A stretch of 32,205 bases of DNA from Pontiellaceae bacterium (GTDB lineage Bacteria > Verrucomicrobiota > Kiritimatiellia > Kiritimatiellales > Pontiellaceae), in NCBI GenBank assembly GCA_016937945.1, contig JAFGVP010000070.1:1-32205 (forward strand), written 5' to 3'. Made by a program: the position numbers and the translations under genes. Shown in pieces: positions 1 to 7,280 of the stretch (its first letter is position 1; the number at the start of each line of letters is the position of its first letter). The notes under the pieces are model-generated. The model did no database searches, was not told where the DNA came from, and saw only the letters and a list, made by a program, of their open reading frames with translations.

Positions 1-413
1 AGATGGATGACGCCACCGGTATGCTCGGGCGCCCGATCAGCACGATCGGAAACGTAGTACACGGGAAGAAAATCGGCCGCGGACTCGGATACCCGACCGC
101 AAATATTGATCCGGAAAACGACATGCTCCCGCCTCGCGGAATTTATGCCGCCAAACTGCGCGTCGGGCAGCATGAACACGCGGCGGCGGCCTATATCGGC
201 CACAGAGAGACCTTCCACCAGAATGAACCGCAGGTGCTGGAAGTCTATCTACTGGATGAACGGGATATCAACCTGTACGGACAGCACGTCGAAGTCCGAT
301 ATATTCAGTTCATCCGTGGTGATAAGGTGTTTGAAGATGCAGACCGACTCAAGGAGCAGATTGAGTCGGACATTCTAGCGATCCGCTCGATTCTAAACCA
401 TCCACAAGAATAA
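1..413 (+). CDS. ribF: Bifunctional riboflavin kinase/FAD synthetase, C-terminal part (5' end outside window)
   Basis: The visible 136+ residues are the riboflavin kinase domain, which phosphorylates riboflavin to FMN in the cytoplasm. The nucleotide-binding signature is seen near the left edge: VVHGKKIGRGLGYPTANI, followed by PPRGIYAA and the acidic stretch LEVYLLDERDINLYG typical of the family. In most bacteria this domain is fused behind an FAD synthetase (adenylyltransferase) domain, so the reading frame very probably continues upstream of base 1. The ATG at base 3 lies inside the conserved domain and is unlikely to be the real start. The stop is TAA at 411-413, and a SpoIIAA-like gene starts 19 bases later on the same strand, so the two may be cotranscribed. 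The kinase assignment is firm; fusion to the synthetase half is inferred from the family. Confidence 0.9.
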   Translation, partial: MDDATGMLGRPISTIGNVVHGKKIGRGLGYPTANIDPENDMLPPRGIYAAKLRVGQHEHAAAAYIGHRETFHQNEPQVLEVYLLDERDINLYGQHVEVRYIQFIRGDKVFEDADRLKEQIESDILAIRSILNHPQE

Positions 414-432
414 ACAGACAGTACGTATCTAT

Positions 433-861
433 ATGCCAATCGACATCAAAAAAACGAAAGATGGATATGGTGTCATCATTACCGGCCACGGGCTTGTTAC
501 CGACCAGGAATATAAAAATGTTTTTAAGAAACATCTAACCCGGGACCCAAGCGAGCGAAAGGGACAGTATTACTCTATTGCCGACTGGAGTAGTGCAAGC
601 AGTGTCAAAGTCTCGGCAGAAACCATCCGATTTATTGCTAACATCGCCCGCAGGCACACTCCGAAGGAACCACCTTTGATTATTTCCACCGTTGCGGACA
701 AGGATCATATATTTGGTCTTGCAAGAATGGGACACACTCTCAAACAGGATATCGGCTGGCACAACAGCATCTTCCGCACCAGAAAAGAAGCTGAGGAATG
801 GGTCAAGGAAACCATGAAAAATCTGCATGGGATGGACGAGCTGGACCTCAGGACGAAATAA
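433..861 (+). CDS. SpoIIAA-like (STAS/SEC14-type) small protein, copy A
   Basis: This is a 142-residue soluble protein with no signal peptide or membrane segment. The pattern resembles SpoIIAA-like proteins (Pfam PF11964 type): an N-terminal beta-hairpin around GVIITGHGLVTD, a central DW motif, then a GW...IFRTRKEAEEWV ending close to the family's FRDRAEAxxWL helix. By eye it shares roughly 45% identity over its full length with the gene at 1138-1569, so the pair is a local duplication. No convincing Shine-Dalgarno sequence precedes the ATG; it starts 19 bases after ribF and may be translated from that transcript. Proteins of this fold bind lipids or act as small regulatory partners, but no substrate can be assigned here. 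Family placement is by pattern only. Confidence 0.75.
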   Translation: MPIDIKKTKDGYGVIITGHGLVTDQEYKNVFKKHLTRDPSERKGQYYSIADWSSASSVKVSAETIRFIANIARRHTPKEPPLIISTVADKDHIFGLARMGHTLKQDIGWHNSIFRTRKEAEEWVKETMKNLHGMDELDLRTK

Positions 862-1071
862 AACCACCGCATTTCTTGCGGCAGGCGACCTCTTCCGTTT
901 TACACCAGCCCCAGACCGAACCGAAGTTACTTAAGTTGTTCCAACTGACGAGCGAGAGATCGACCCAACCGGCGAATCAGTTAAATCAGCGGTCCTGAAT
1001 TTGCCCAATAAAATCCGGCTCCATCAAGCGGAACCTCTTACGCAATAAATCGAAGAGTCGACCCCAAAGAC

Positions 1072-1100
1072 TTGCGGCACATTCAATACTTCATTAGAAT
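1072..1100 (+). promoter_or_regulatory. Candidate sigma-70 promoter for SpoIIAA-like copy B
   Basis: A -35-like TTGCGG (1072-1077) and a -10-like TAGAAT (1095-1100, five of six consensus bases) are separated by exactly 17 bases. Transcription would begin near 1107, about 30 bases before the ATG at 1138, with the ribosome-binding site in between. This implies that copy B has its own promoter. The -35 match is poor, so this is a candidate only. Confidence 0.4.
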
Positions 1101-1137
1101 ATAGCGAAAACAAGGTTTCACTTTGGAGGACAATCCC

Positions 1138-1569
1138 ATGCCGATAATGATCAGAAAATCGAAAGACGGGCATGGTGTCGTGATCACCGGACACGGAACG
1201 GTTACCGACAGGGAATACCTTCAAACCTTTCTGGAACACCTGAATGAAAGCCCGGACGAACGCAGAGGACAGCTTTACACGCTGGTGGACTGGAGCGGAA
1301 TCACCAGAGCCGAAGTCAAAAGTGATTCCATTCGGCATATTGCCGACATGTGCAAGCTGAAGGCGCCCCCAGGGCTGAAACTGATTCTGGCGACTGTTGC
1401 AATAGAAGATGTCGTCTACGGTCTCGCCAGAATGGCCGATGTGTTTAAACAGCGCATGGGCTGGCAGACCGCAATATTCAGGAACAGGAATGATGCCGAA
1501 GGCTGGATTACCCAAAAAGTAAAAGAGCAGTACGCACTCGATTCCCTGAATTTTGAGACGGTCGACTAG
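1138..1569 (+). CDS. SpoIIAA-like (STAS/SEC14-type) small protein, copy B
   Basis: This 143-residue soluble protein is the paralogue of the gene at 433-861. Shared blocks run through the whole protein: KDGxGVxITGHGxVTDxEY near the N-terminus, ERxGQxY and DWS in the middle, TVAxxD and GLARM, and GWxxxIFRxRxxAExW near the end. The ATG at 1138 is preferred over a TTG at 1123 because GGAGGA (1125-1130) sits seven bases upstream of it, and because the protein then starts with the same MPI as copy A. Unlike copy A it has a strong ribosome-binding site and a candidate promoter. It converges on lysS, with 45 bases between the two stops. Function unknown; a regulatory or lipid-binding role is only a family-level guess. 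Confidence 0.75.
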   Translation: MPIMIRKSKDGHGVVITGHGTVTDREYLQTFLEHLNESPDERRGQLYTLVDWSGITRAEVKSDSIRHIADMCKLKAPPGLKLILATVAIEDVVYGLARMADVFKQRMGWQTAIFRNRNDAEGWITQKVKEQYALDSLNFETVD

Positions 1570-1614
1570 CGAAACACCTCGGCCCCCTTCAGAGATTCCC
1601 CAGTGATGTATAGA

Positions 1615-3057
1615 CTATACCCGCGGCTTCAGCTGCGGGAAAAGAATCACATCACGGATCGCATCGGAGCCGGTCAGCAGCATTAACAGACGATCGATTC
1701 CGATCCCCATTCCACCGGTCGGCGGCATGCCGTATTCCAGTGCCGCGAGAAAATCCTCATCGATCTTTTCACCGTCGCCGGCGGCCTGCTCTTCAAAACG
1801 GGCCCGCTGCTCAAGCGGATTATTGAGCTCACTGTAGGCCGGTGCAATTTCCTTGCCGCCGATAATCAGCTCAAATACATCCACCAGTTCCGGATCATCC
1901 GGACAGTGGTTGGCCAGCGGTACAAGCTCCTTCGGCAGACGCGTGATAAAGGTCGGCTGAATCAGCGTTCCCTCGATGGTCTTGTCGTAGATTTCATGAG
2001 TGACCTCCTTGAAGTTCATCCCCTGCTCCACGTGCACGTCAAGCTCTTCGGCCTTGGCAACAGCTTCTTCGAGCGTCTTATCGAACCAGTCATCACCAAG
2101 ATGCTCTTTGATGAGGTCATAGTAAGCCACTTCGCGCCAGGGCGCCTGCAGACTGATGGTGTTGCCCATCCACTCAAACTCCATCTTGCCGAAAATGGTT
2201 TCCGCCAGATGCATGAACATGCTCTGGATCAACTCCTGCATGGTCCGCATATCGCCATAAGCCTGATAGATTTCAAGCGCAGTGAATTCCGGATTATGCG
2301 TACGGTCGAGCCCCTCGTTCCGGAAGTTCCGGTTCATTTCGTAGACCCGGTCCATGCCGCCGACGATCAGGCGCTTCAGGTAGAGCTCAGGCGCAATACG
2401 CATGAATACATCCACATTAAGCGCGTTATAATGAGCCTTAAAGGGCTTGGCCGCCGCGCCGCCGGCAATCTGCTGAAGCATCGGGGTTTCCACCTCATAA
2501 AAACCACGACCATCCAGAAACCGCCGGATTTCGCGTAGTACTTCAGTACGCTTTTTAAAGACGTCCATCACTTCCGGATTGGAAATCAGGTCCAACGAAC
2601 GCTGACGATAGCGGGTTTCCACATCGGTCAGACCGTGGAATTTTTCCGGCAGCGGGAGCAGTGCCTTGGAGAGCAGCATCCAGTTCGAGATCCGGATGGT
2701 CTGCTCGCCGGTCTGGGTGATGATCATTTCGCCTTCAATACCGATAATATCGCCCAAATCGAGCAGCTTGAATGCCGCAAAAACTTCGTCACCAAGAATA
2801 TCCTTCTTCACCATGAGCTGGAATCTGGCAGAACCGTCGTTGAGATGAGCAAAGGCCATCTTACCCATTTTACGCATGCCGACAATACGGCCGCAGGCTT
2901 TGACCACCTTGCCCTCTTCAAATCCTTCATGCAGCTCGTCCAGACGCGCCGTCCGTTCAAAAGCCTTTCCGAAAGCGGGGAATCCGGCTTCCTCAAGCTT
3001 TTCCATGTTCACAATGCGCTGCTGACGATATTCGTTGGCTGACAGTTCTTCGCTCAT
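1615..3057 (-). CDS. lysS: Lysyl-tRNA synthetase, class II
   Basis: The 480-residue enzyme charges tRNA-Lys with lysine in the cytoplasm. An N-terminal OB-fold anticodon-binding domain (about residues 50-150, with GRIVGMRKMGKMAFAHL) is followed by the class II catalytic core. Motif 2 is visible as RNFRNEGLDRTHNPEFT, and motif 3 as GMGIGIDRLLMLLT near the C-terminus; the lysine-specific MRIAPELYLKRL block is also present. I place the start at the ATG at 3057 (MSEELSANEYRQQ) because AGGAGA lies about six bases upstream in the transcript. An in-frame ATG at 3099 would add 14 non-conserved residues with no ribosome-binding site. Length is close to the bacterial norm of about 500. The gene lies downstream of tsaD on the same strand, separated by 151 bases that contain an inverted repeat. 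Confidence 0.97.
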   Translation of the reverse strand: MSEELSANEYRQQRIVNMEKLEEAGFPAFGKAFERTARLDELHEGFEEGKVVKACGRIVGMRKMGKMAFAHLNDGSARFQLMVKKDILGDEVFAAFKLLDLGDIIGIEGEMIITQTGEQTIRISNWMLLSKALLPLPEKFHGLTDVETRYRQRSLDLISNPEVMDVFKKRTEVLREIRRFLDGRGFYEVETPMLQQIAGGAAAKPFKAHYNALNVDVFMRIAPELYLKRLIVGGMDRVYEMNRNFRNEGLDRTHNPEFTALEIYQAYGDMRTMQELIQSMFMHLAETIFGKMEFEWMGNTISLQAPWREVAYYDLIKEHLGDDWFDKTLEEAVAKAEELDVHVEQGMNFKEVTHEIYDKTIEGTLIQPTFITRLPKELVPLANHCPDDPELVDVFELIIGGKEIAPAYSELNNPLEQRARFEEQAAGDGEKIDEDFLAALEYGMPPTGGMGIGIDRLLMLLTGSDAIRDVILFPQLKPRV

Positions 3058-3145
3058 GATTTTCTCCTGAAAAATTGGCCGCAAACCATAAGGATTCATT
3101 CACGGCAAGTCAACCCGCCAACCATCCCTGAAAGAAGGAAGTTTA

Positions 3146-3202
3146 ACCGCATAGAACACAGAGATCGCAGAGAATTAGGATTATCTCTGAGCCCCCTGTG
3201 GT
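3146..3202. repeat. Imperfect inverted-repeat element (ACCRCA-N7-CAGAGAT arms)
   Basis: The left arm is ACCGCA, seven bases, CAGAGAT (3146-3165). The right arm on the other strand reads ACCACA, seven bases, CAGAGAT (3183-3202). Spacing within the arms is identical, and 17 bases separate them. The unit lies seven bases past the tsaD stop, between tsaD and lysS. Its purine-rich CAGAG wording resembles interspersed palindromic units I recall from other environmental genomes. It may be a dispersed repeat and could also fold as a 3' hairpin of the tsaD mRNA. Only one copy is present in the window. Confidence 0.55.
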
Positions 3203-3208
3203 GAAAAA

Positions 3209-4264
3209 TCAGACCCAGTCGGCGAGACGGAGGTTGGGATTCACATCGATCGGCTCCGGTCCGGTCTTGCCCATCCGAATCTTTTCATAGGCAACTCCGG
3301 CAATCATAGCCGCATTATCCGTACAGTAGGCAGGCGGACACAACAGCAAGGGAATCCCTGTTTTTCCGGACAACTGCGTCAATTTTTCGCGAAGCACCTT
3401 ATTCAGTGAAACACCGCCGGCACAGGCAAAACTCTTGATCGGAAAGCGCTTAAGAGCCCGTTCAACACGCGTGGCAAGCGCGTCGCAGACGGCTTCCTGA
3501 TAGCTGGCGGCAATATCACGCAGCTCATCGCCCTCCGGCGCATGATCGAGATTTTTTACATGAGTCAAAAGCGCAGTCTTGAGCCCGCTGAAACTAAAGC
3601 AGAGATCGCGGTCATATTTATAGACCCATTTGCCGCGATCCACATTATCGAGACCGCGCGGAAAACGGATATGATCAGGATTTCCGCCTTCGGCCGTTTT
3701 CTGGATAACCGGCCCGCCGGGATATCCCAACTTCAGGACCGCCGCCGCTTTGTCCAGCGCTTCGCCGGCGGCGTCATCAATCGTACTACCCAAAAGTTCA
3801 TACCGTCCCGGCCCGCTCATCATGACCAGACTGCTGTCCCCGCCGGACACCAGCAGGCCGAGCATGGGATACGCCTCATCCTTGGACAGCGCATCCGGCT
3901 TCATGAATACGGAATGGAGATGGCCTTCATGATGATTCACACCGATCAACGGTTTATTCAAGCGCTGGGCCATCGTTTTGGCTGCGGCATAGCCGATCAG
4001 AAGCGAGCTGGCCAGCCCCGGACCATAAGTGACGGCCAGCGCATCAATCGATTCAAAGCTTTCGCCGGCTGCGGCAAGCGCCTCGTCGATAATCCCCGGA
4101 AGCTTCGCCACATGATTCCGCGATGCAATTTCCGGCACCACCCCTCCATACGGCCGATGCTTGGCAATCTGGGAATAAATGGCATTGGACAGCACAATCC
4201 GACCGTCTTCCACAACAGCGGCGGCGGTTTCATCACACGAGCTTTCGATTCCAAGAATTTTCAT
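3209..4264 (-). CDS. tsaD: tRNA N6-adenosine threonylcarbamoyltransferase
   Basis: The 351-residue ASKHA-fold enzyme transfers the threonylcarbamoyl group to A37 of ANN-decoding tRNAs, in complex with TsaB and TsaE. The N-terminus MKILGIESSCDETAAAVV is the family signature. The metal-binding HHEGH motif provides His111 and His115, and the nucleotide-binding VSGGDSSLVMM and ACAGGVSLNKVLREK loops follow. Length is normal (E. coli 337). The start is fixed by the conserved N-terminus, yet no Shine-Dalgarno sequence precedes it, and a strong terminator hairpin ends only ten bases upstream. A promoter-like pair lies inside that hairpin (-35 TTGAAT at 4300-4295, -10 TTTTAT at 4277-4272 on the minus strand), which would give an mRNA starting at the ATG. 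That promoter is inference. Confidence 0.97.
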   Translation of the reverse strand: MKILGIESSCDETAAAVVEDGRIVLSNAIYSQIAKHRPYGGVVPEIASRNHVAKLPGIIDEALAAAGESFESIDALAVTYGPGLASSLLIGYAAAKTMAQRLNKPLIGVNHHEGHLHSVFMKPDALSKDEAYPMLGLLVSGGDSSLVMMSGPGRYELLGSTIDDAAGEALDKAAAVLKLGYPGGPVIQKTAEGGNPDHIRFPRGLDNVDRGKWVYKYDRDLCFSFSGLKTALLTHVKNLDHAPEGDELRDIAASYQEAVCDALATRVERALKRFPIKSFACAGGVSLNKVLREKLTQLSGKTGIPLLLCPPAYCTDNAAMIAGVAYEKIRMGKTGPEPIDVNPNLRLADWV

Positions 4265-4274
4265 GGCGCATATA

Positions 4275-4309
4275 AAACGGGGCTCGAATTTTTAATTCAA
4301 GCCCCGTTT
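4275..4309 (-). terminator. Intrinsic terminator of the LPP20-like lipoprotein gene
   Basis: Two 16-base arms (4275-4290 and 4294-4309) are complementary except for one position, which forms a G-U pair in the minus-strand RNA. The loop is three bases. The stem contains a CGGGGC core and, read on the minus strand, ends in a run of T (TTTTAT). It lies 25 bases beyond the stop of the lipoprotein gene and ten bases before the tsaD start codon, so it should insulate tsaD from upstream transcription. Confidence 0.85.
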
Positions 4310-4334
4310 AAACCTATTCCCTAACTGAAATAAT

Positions 4335-4910
4335 TTACATGCCGAGCGTGCCCTGGCTTTCAGCGGCCTCAAACTCAGCGATTTCCTTATCGAGTTCGTC
4401 GAATGCCTTGGAAGCACGGAAGCGTTCGTACAGATGCTTCGCCGCATTATTTTTCAGCGACTCATGAATAACGTCCGGATTAAGAACCATCAGAACGTAT
4501 GCTGTAGTAACGCCGCCATCGGTCTCATACTTCTGAATTTTCGGTAATGTTCCCTGCAGGGTCTGCGAGGTGATCTGCTTCGTGGCCGAGCTGAAGAGCT
4601 CATTGATCTCGGAGCTGTCCGCATCACCGACTTCTTCTACAAATGCCTTCTCCAGGTTTTCAATCTTTACCTGAACCAGCTGAGCCAGACTCTTGCGGGC
4701 GTCGAGTTTGGCCTTCGCAACTGCAACGTCCGGTTTGCGCGAAGAACCCATGCCCAGAGCAGCCATACCGCCTTCGTCACCGATCTCACCGACCTTGGCC
4801 TGCATGTAATCGAACATGGAATCATCCGAATCCGCCTTCGGCACGGAATTACAACCGCTCAGGCCAATGCATGCAGCCAATGCAAATAATCCAACGAATG
4901 TGCGCTTCAT
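4335..4910 (-). CDS. LPP20-like outer-membrane lipoprotein
   Basis: This 191-residue lipoprotein has a signal peptide with a short basic start, a hydrophobic core (FVGLFALAACIGL) and the lipobox LSGC, giving a lipidated Cys at residue 20. The mature part contains an AVAKAKLDARKSLAQLVQVKIENLEKA-like helix, cut here into its key features: alternating Ala/Lys and Leu with a heptad look. The beta-strand segment TTAYVLMVLNPD follows. This arrangement recalls the LPP20/FlgP-type lipoprotein family, which is named for Helicobacter LPP20, but I am not certain. GGAGG lies six bases before the ATG in the transcript. A strong terminator follows the gene, so it is probably a single-gene unit transcribed divergently from the dehydrogenase at 5125. 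Substrate or partner unknown. Confidence 0.8.
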   Translation of the reverse strand: MKRTFVGLFALAACIGLSGCNSVPKADSDDSMFDYMQAKVGEIGDEGGMAALGMGSSRKPDVAVAKAKLDARKSLAQLVQVKIENLEKAFVEEVGDADSSEINELFSSATKQITSQTLQGTLPKIQKYETDGGVTTAYVLMVLNPDVIHESLKNNAAKHLYERFRASKAFDELDKEIAEFEAAESQGTLGM

Positions 4911-5124
4911 CTCTACCTCCTAATTAACGTTGCAATAATGAGGAACCCTTGTTCCACGACTCTCAGAATGTAACTCGATTATCGAACGAGGCATGCCCTT
5001 CCGCAATGTTTTTCTATCAACATCTCTAAAAGAAAACATGATCCCCCCTCCTGCACCGGGCTTGTTCTCCAATCCGGAAGTGTGATAGATGTATCTGCTT
5101 TAAATCACCGGAGGGAGTTTCAGC

Positions 5125-6228
5125 ATGCTATATCATATTCCGTTTGAAGAGATGGAACGTTTCATGATCGACGTATTCAAGGGCATCGGCGTCCCGGAAC
5201 AGGATGCACGGACCTGCGCAGATGTGCTGATTGCTTCAGACAAGCGCGGTATTGACTCCCACGGCATCGGCCGCCTTAAACCCATCTATTACGATCGCAT
5301 CGTGCACCAGAAAATCCAGCACCCGGAAACCCGGGTTGAGGTGGTGCGCGACCACCTTTCCACGGCAGTCGTCGACGGACATCACGGCATGGGCATGGTT
5401 GTGGCCAAACGCTGCATGGAGATGGCGATCGAAAAGGCCGGAAAATACGGCATGGGCATGGTCGTGGCCCGCAACTCCACCCACTACGGCATCGCCGGAT
5501 ACTATCCGCTCATGGCAACGGCCAAAGACATGATCGGCATCAGCGGCACCAATGCCCGACCGTCTATTGCCCCGACCTTCGGCGTGGAAAACATGCTCGG
5601 AACCAACCCGCTGGTTTTCGGATTCCCGACCGACGAACCCTTTGACTTTGTAAACGACTATGCCACCCCCGTCATCCAGCGAGGAAAGATTGAGCAGTAC
5701 GCACGGGAGGGACGCGATTGTCCAGAGGGCCTGATCATCGGCAGAGACGGCCAAACGAAAACCGACTCAAAGCAGATTCTTGACGATCTGGTCAACGGCG
5801 AAGCCGCACTGGCCCCCATTGGCGGCATAGGCGAAGTAACCGGCGGCTACAAGGGCTACGGTTTTGCCACTGTGACCGAAATCCTCTCCGCAGCCCTGCA
5901 GCAGGGCGCTTTCCTTCAGCAGCTGACCAACCGGGGTGCCGAAGGAAACCTGAAACCCTATGAACTGGGACACTTCTTTATCGCAATTGACGTCAAATGC
6001 TTCTGCGAACCGGCAGATTTTCGCAAGCGCACCGGCGACATCCTGCGGGCCCTGCGCAACTCAGAAAAAGCGCCCGGCGCGGAACGGATCTATACCTGCG
6101 GCGAAAAGGAATACCTTGCCGGCATTGCACGCGCCGACTCCGGCGTTCCGGTTAACGAAGCTCTGCAGAAGGATATGATCACCATGCGGAACGAACTGGG
6201 TCTCGACTACCGATTCGACTTCGAATAA
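5125..6228 (+). CDS. Malate/L-lactate dehydrogenase family (Ldh_2) oxidoreductase
   Basis: This 367-residue soluble protein belongs to the NAD(P)-dependent Ldh_2 family (PF02615), which includes archaeal-type malate dehydrogenase, sulfolactate dehydrogenase ComC and ureidoglycolate dehydrogenase. It is unrelated to the Rossmann-type LDH/MDH. Family marks are KRGIDSHGIGRL near residue 55 with the conserved DSHG, the VVARNSTHYGIAGYY segment, and MLGTNPLVFGFP. The C-terminal GGYKGYGFATVTEILSAAL completes the nucleotide-binding fold. GGAGGG lies eight bases before the ATG. It is divergent from the lipoprotein gene, sharing a 214-base upstream region with small palindromes (TCGAT-T-ATCGA at 4975-4985; GGAAC/GTTCC at 4942-4955). 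Malate, lactate and other 2-hydroxyacids are all possible; the sequence alone does not settle the substrate. Confidence 0.9.
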   Translation: MLYHIPFEEMERFMIDVFKGIGVPEQDARTCADVLIASDKRGIDSHGIGRLKPIYYDRIVHQKIQHPETRVEVVRDHLSTAVVDGHHGMGMVVAKRCMEMAIEKAGKYGMGMVVARNSTHYGIAGYYPLMATAKDMIGISGTNARPSIAPTFGVENMLGTNPLVFGFPTDEPFDFVNDYATPVIQRGKIEQYAREGRDCPEGLIIGRDGQTKTDSKQILDDLVNGEAALAPIGGIGEVTGGYKGYGFATVTEILSAALQQGAFLQQLTNRGAEGNLKPYELGHFFIAIDVKCFCEPADFRKRTGDILRALRNSEKAPGAERIYTCGEKEYLAGIARADSGVPVNEALQKDMITMRNELGLDYRFDFE

Positions 6229-6312
6229 GCCGCCCCGAAACAAATTCCATTTTTTTCAAGACATTGCGGATAAATCCCATAACCTTCAGCCATACGTTTC
6301 AGGAAACAGACT

Positions 6313-6714
6313 ATGTCCACGGGATTCCAGGGAAAATTTCATCGGCAGAACATTCTTTCGCGTCTGGCGAAGGATCTGGTACGGCGCTCTCGATCGCACT
6401 GCGAACTGTGCGACCACAACGGCGTTAAACTTGAACCCTTTGAAATTCCGCCGATCGAAGAGGAGCCCTATCTCGACGGCTGTCTTTTTATCTGCGATGG
6501 ATGCCGGAAGCAGATCGTGGAGCCGAAAAAGATGATCCCGACACACTGGCGCTGCCTGAACAACGCCCTCTACTCCGAGGTTCCGGCCGTGCAGGTCATG
6601 TCATTCCGGATCCTCAAGCGGCTGGCAGGTTCCGGCGAACGCTGGGCGGAAGAACTGCTTGAACACGCCTATCTTGACCCGGAACTCGAAGCATGGGCGA
6701 ACGAAGCCGAATAG
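6313..6714 (+). CDS. PhnA-like zinc-ribbon protein
   Basis: This is a 133-residue soluble protein with two Cys pairs: CELC near residue 30 and CDGC near residue 61. The conserved segments EPFEIPP and PTHWRCLNNALYSEVPAVQVMSFRILKRLA follow, and the C-terminal WAEELLEHAYLDPELEAWA helix completes the pattern of PhnA-domain proteins. The PhnA name comes from a gene near the E. coli phosphonate operon, but the family has no proven role in phosphonate cleavage. No phosphonate genes are nearby here. It follows the dehydrogenase by 84 bases on the same strand and could be cotranscribed with it. No strong Shine-Dalgarno sequence is visible before the ATG. The zinc-binding prediction rests on the two Cys pairs. 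Confidence 0.8.
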   Translation: MSTGFQGKFHRQNILSRLAKDLVRRSRSHCELCDHNGVKLEPFEIPPIEEEPYLDGCLFICDGCRKQIVEPKKMIPTHWRCLNNALYSEVPAVQVMSFRILKRLAGSGERWAEELLEHAYLDPELEAWANEAE

Positions 6715-6738
6715 CGCTCAGACAAGTGACACCGCCCC

Positions 6739-7167
6739 TTATCGACCTTTTGGCGTATAGAGAAGGAAAATTTGCGTCGGCCCCGTCATTCCCCGAACAC
6801 CGCGAATCTCAATCCTGTCGCCTTCCCGGGATGCAAGAATCCTGAAATACTGGCTGCCGATCTCCATTTTATCCGTTGTCCATTCATGAAAATGGAGCTG
6901 GTCGTTAAACCGCGTGCGAACAGCTGACAGATCCAACGCACTGGTGAGTCCGGCGCCGATCATTCCCGACTGAGGAATGCGGCCATGATCATTGAGCTCA
7001 AACTCATCCATCACAAAATATTCAGGAAAAAGCACCGGTCGTTTAATATCCACCCCCTCTTCGGGAATGAGCGGTGCCGGCTCAAGAAAGGTGCGCGGCC
7101 TGCGCTCTGTTACACAGCCGGTTAAAAGGGCCAACACCAGCCATCCGGTATATTTGATACATTTCAT
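6739..7167 (-). CDS. Small lipoprotein of unknown function
   Basis: The 142-residue product begins MKCIKYTGWLVLALLTGC, a short lipoprotein signal peptide with lipobox LTGC and lipidated Cys18. I chose the ATG at 7167 rather than the one at 7188. The later start has an AGGGTGG upstream and gives a canonical signal peptide; the earlier one has no ribosome-binding site and adds seven residues before it. The mature part is hydrophilic, with DEFELNDHGRIPQSG in the middle and a C-terminal beta-rich stretch (RIEIRGVRGMTGPTQIFLLY). I do not recognise the family. It follows the rnf operon on the same strand, but a hairpin with a T-rich tail lies between them. Confidence 0.65.
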   Translation of the reverse strand: MKCIKYTGWLVLALLTGCVTERRPRTFLEPAPLIPEEGVDIKRPVLFPEYFVMDEFELNDHGRIPQSGMIGAGLTSALDLSAVRTRFNDQLHFHEWTTDKMEIGSQYFRILASREGDRIEIRGVRGMTGPTQIFLLYTPKGR

Positions 7168-7211
7168 ATTCACAGCCACCCTGCTCATTGGATCGGTTTA
7201 AAACATAAACA

Positions 7212-7256
7212 AAGAAAGCGCACATAACAAGAACCACCTTGCCAGCGCGCTTTCTT
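7212..7256 (-). terminator. Probable terminator of the rnf operon
   Basis: Perfect ten-base arms AAGAAAGCGC (7212-7221) and GCGCTTTCTT (7247-7256) flank a 25-base loop. In the minus-strand RNA the stem is followed by a T-rich tail (TTGTTTATGTTTT). It starts 24 bases after the rnfE stop. The long loop makes it less certain than the terminator near tsaD. Confidence 0.55.
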
Positions 7257-7280
7257 CACCGAACGTACCGCGGTCTGCGG

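Noticed and set aside
867..881. Small hairpin CCGCA/TGCGG after copy A
   Set aside because: Only five base pairs and no following T-tract; too weak for a terminator call.
798..998. A 66-codon frame overlapping the end of SpoIIAA-like copy A
   Set aside because: No ribosome-binding site, unusual composition rich in Gln, Ser and Pro, and it overlaps a gene with clear conserved blocks.
5006..5039. ATGTTTT/AAAACAT inverted repeat between the lipoprotein and dehydrogenase genes
   Set aside because: Seven-base AT-rich arms 20 bases apart are expected by chance in such DNA; no promoter is positioned around it.
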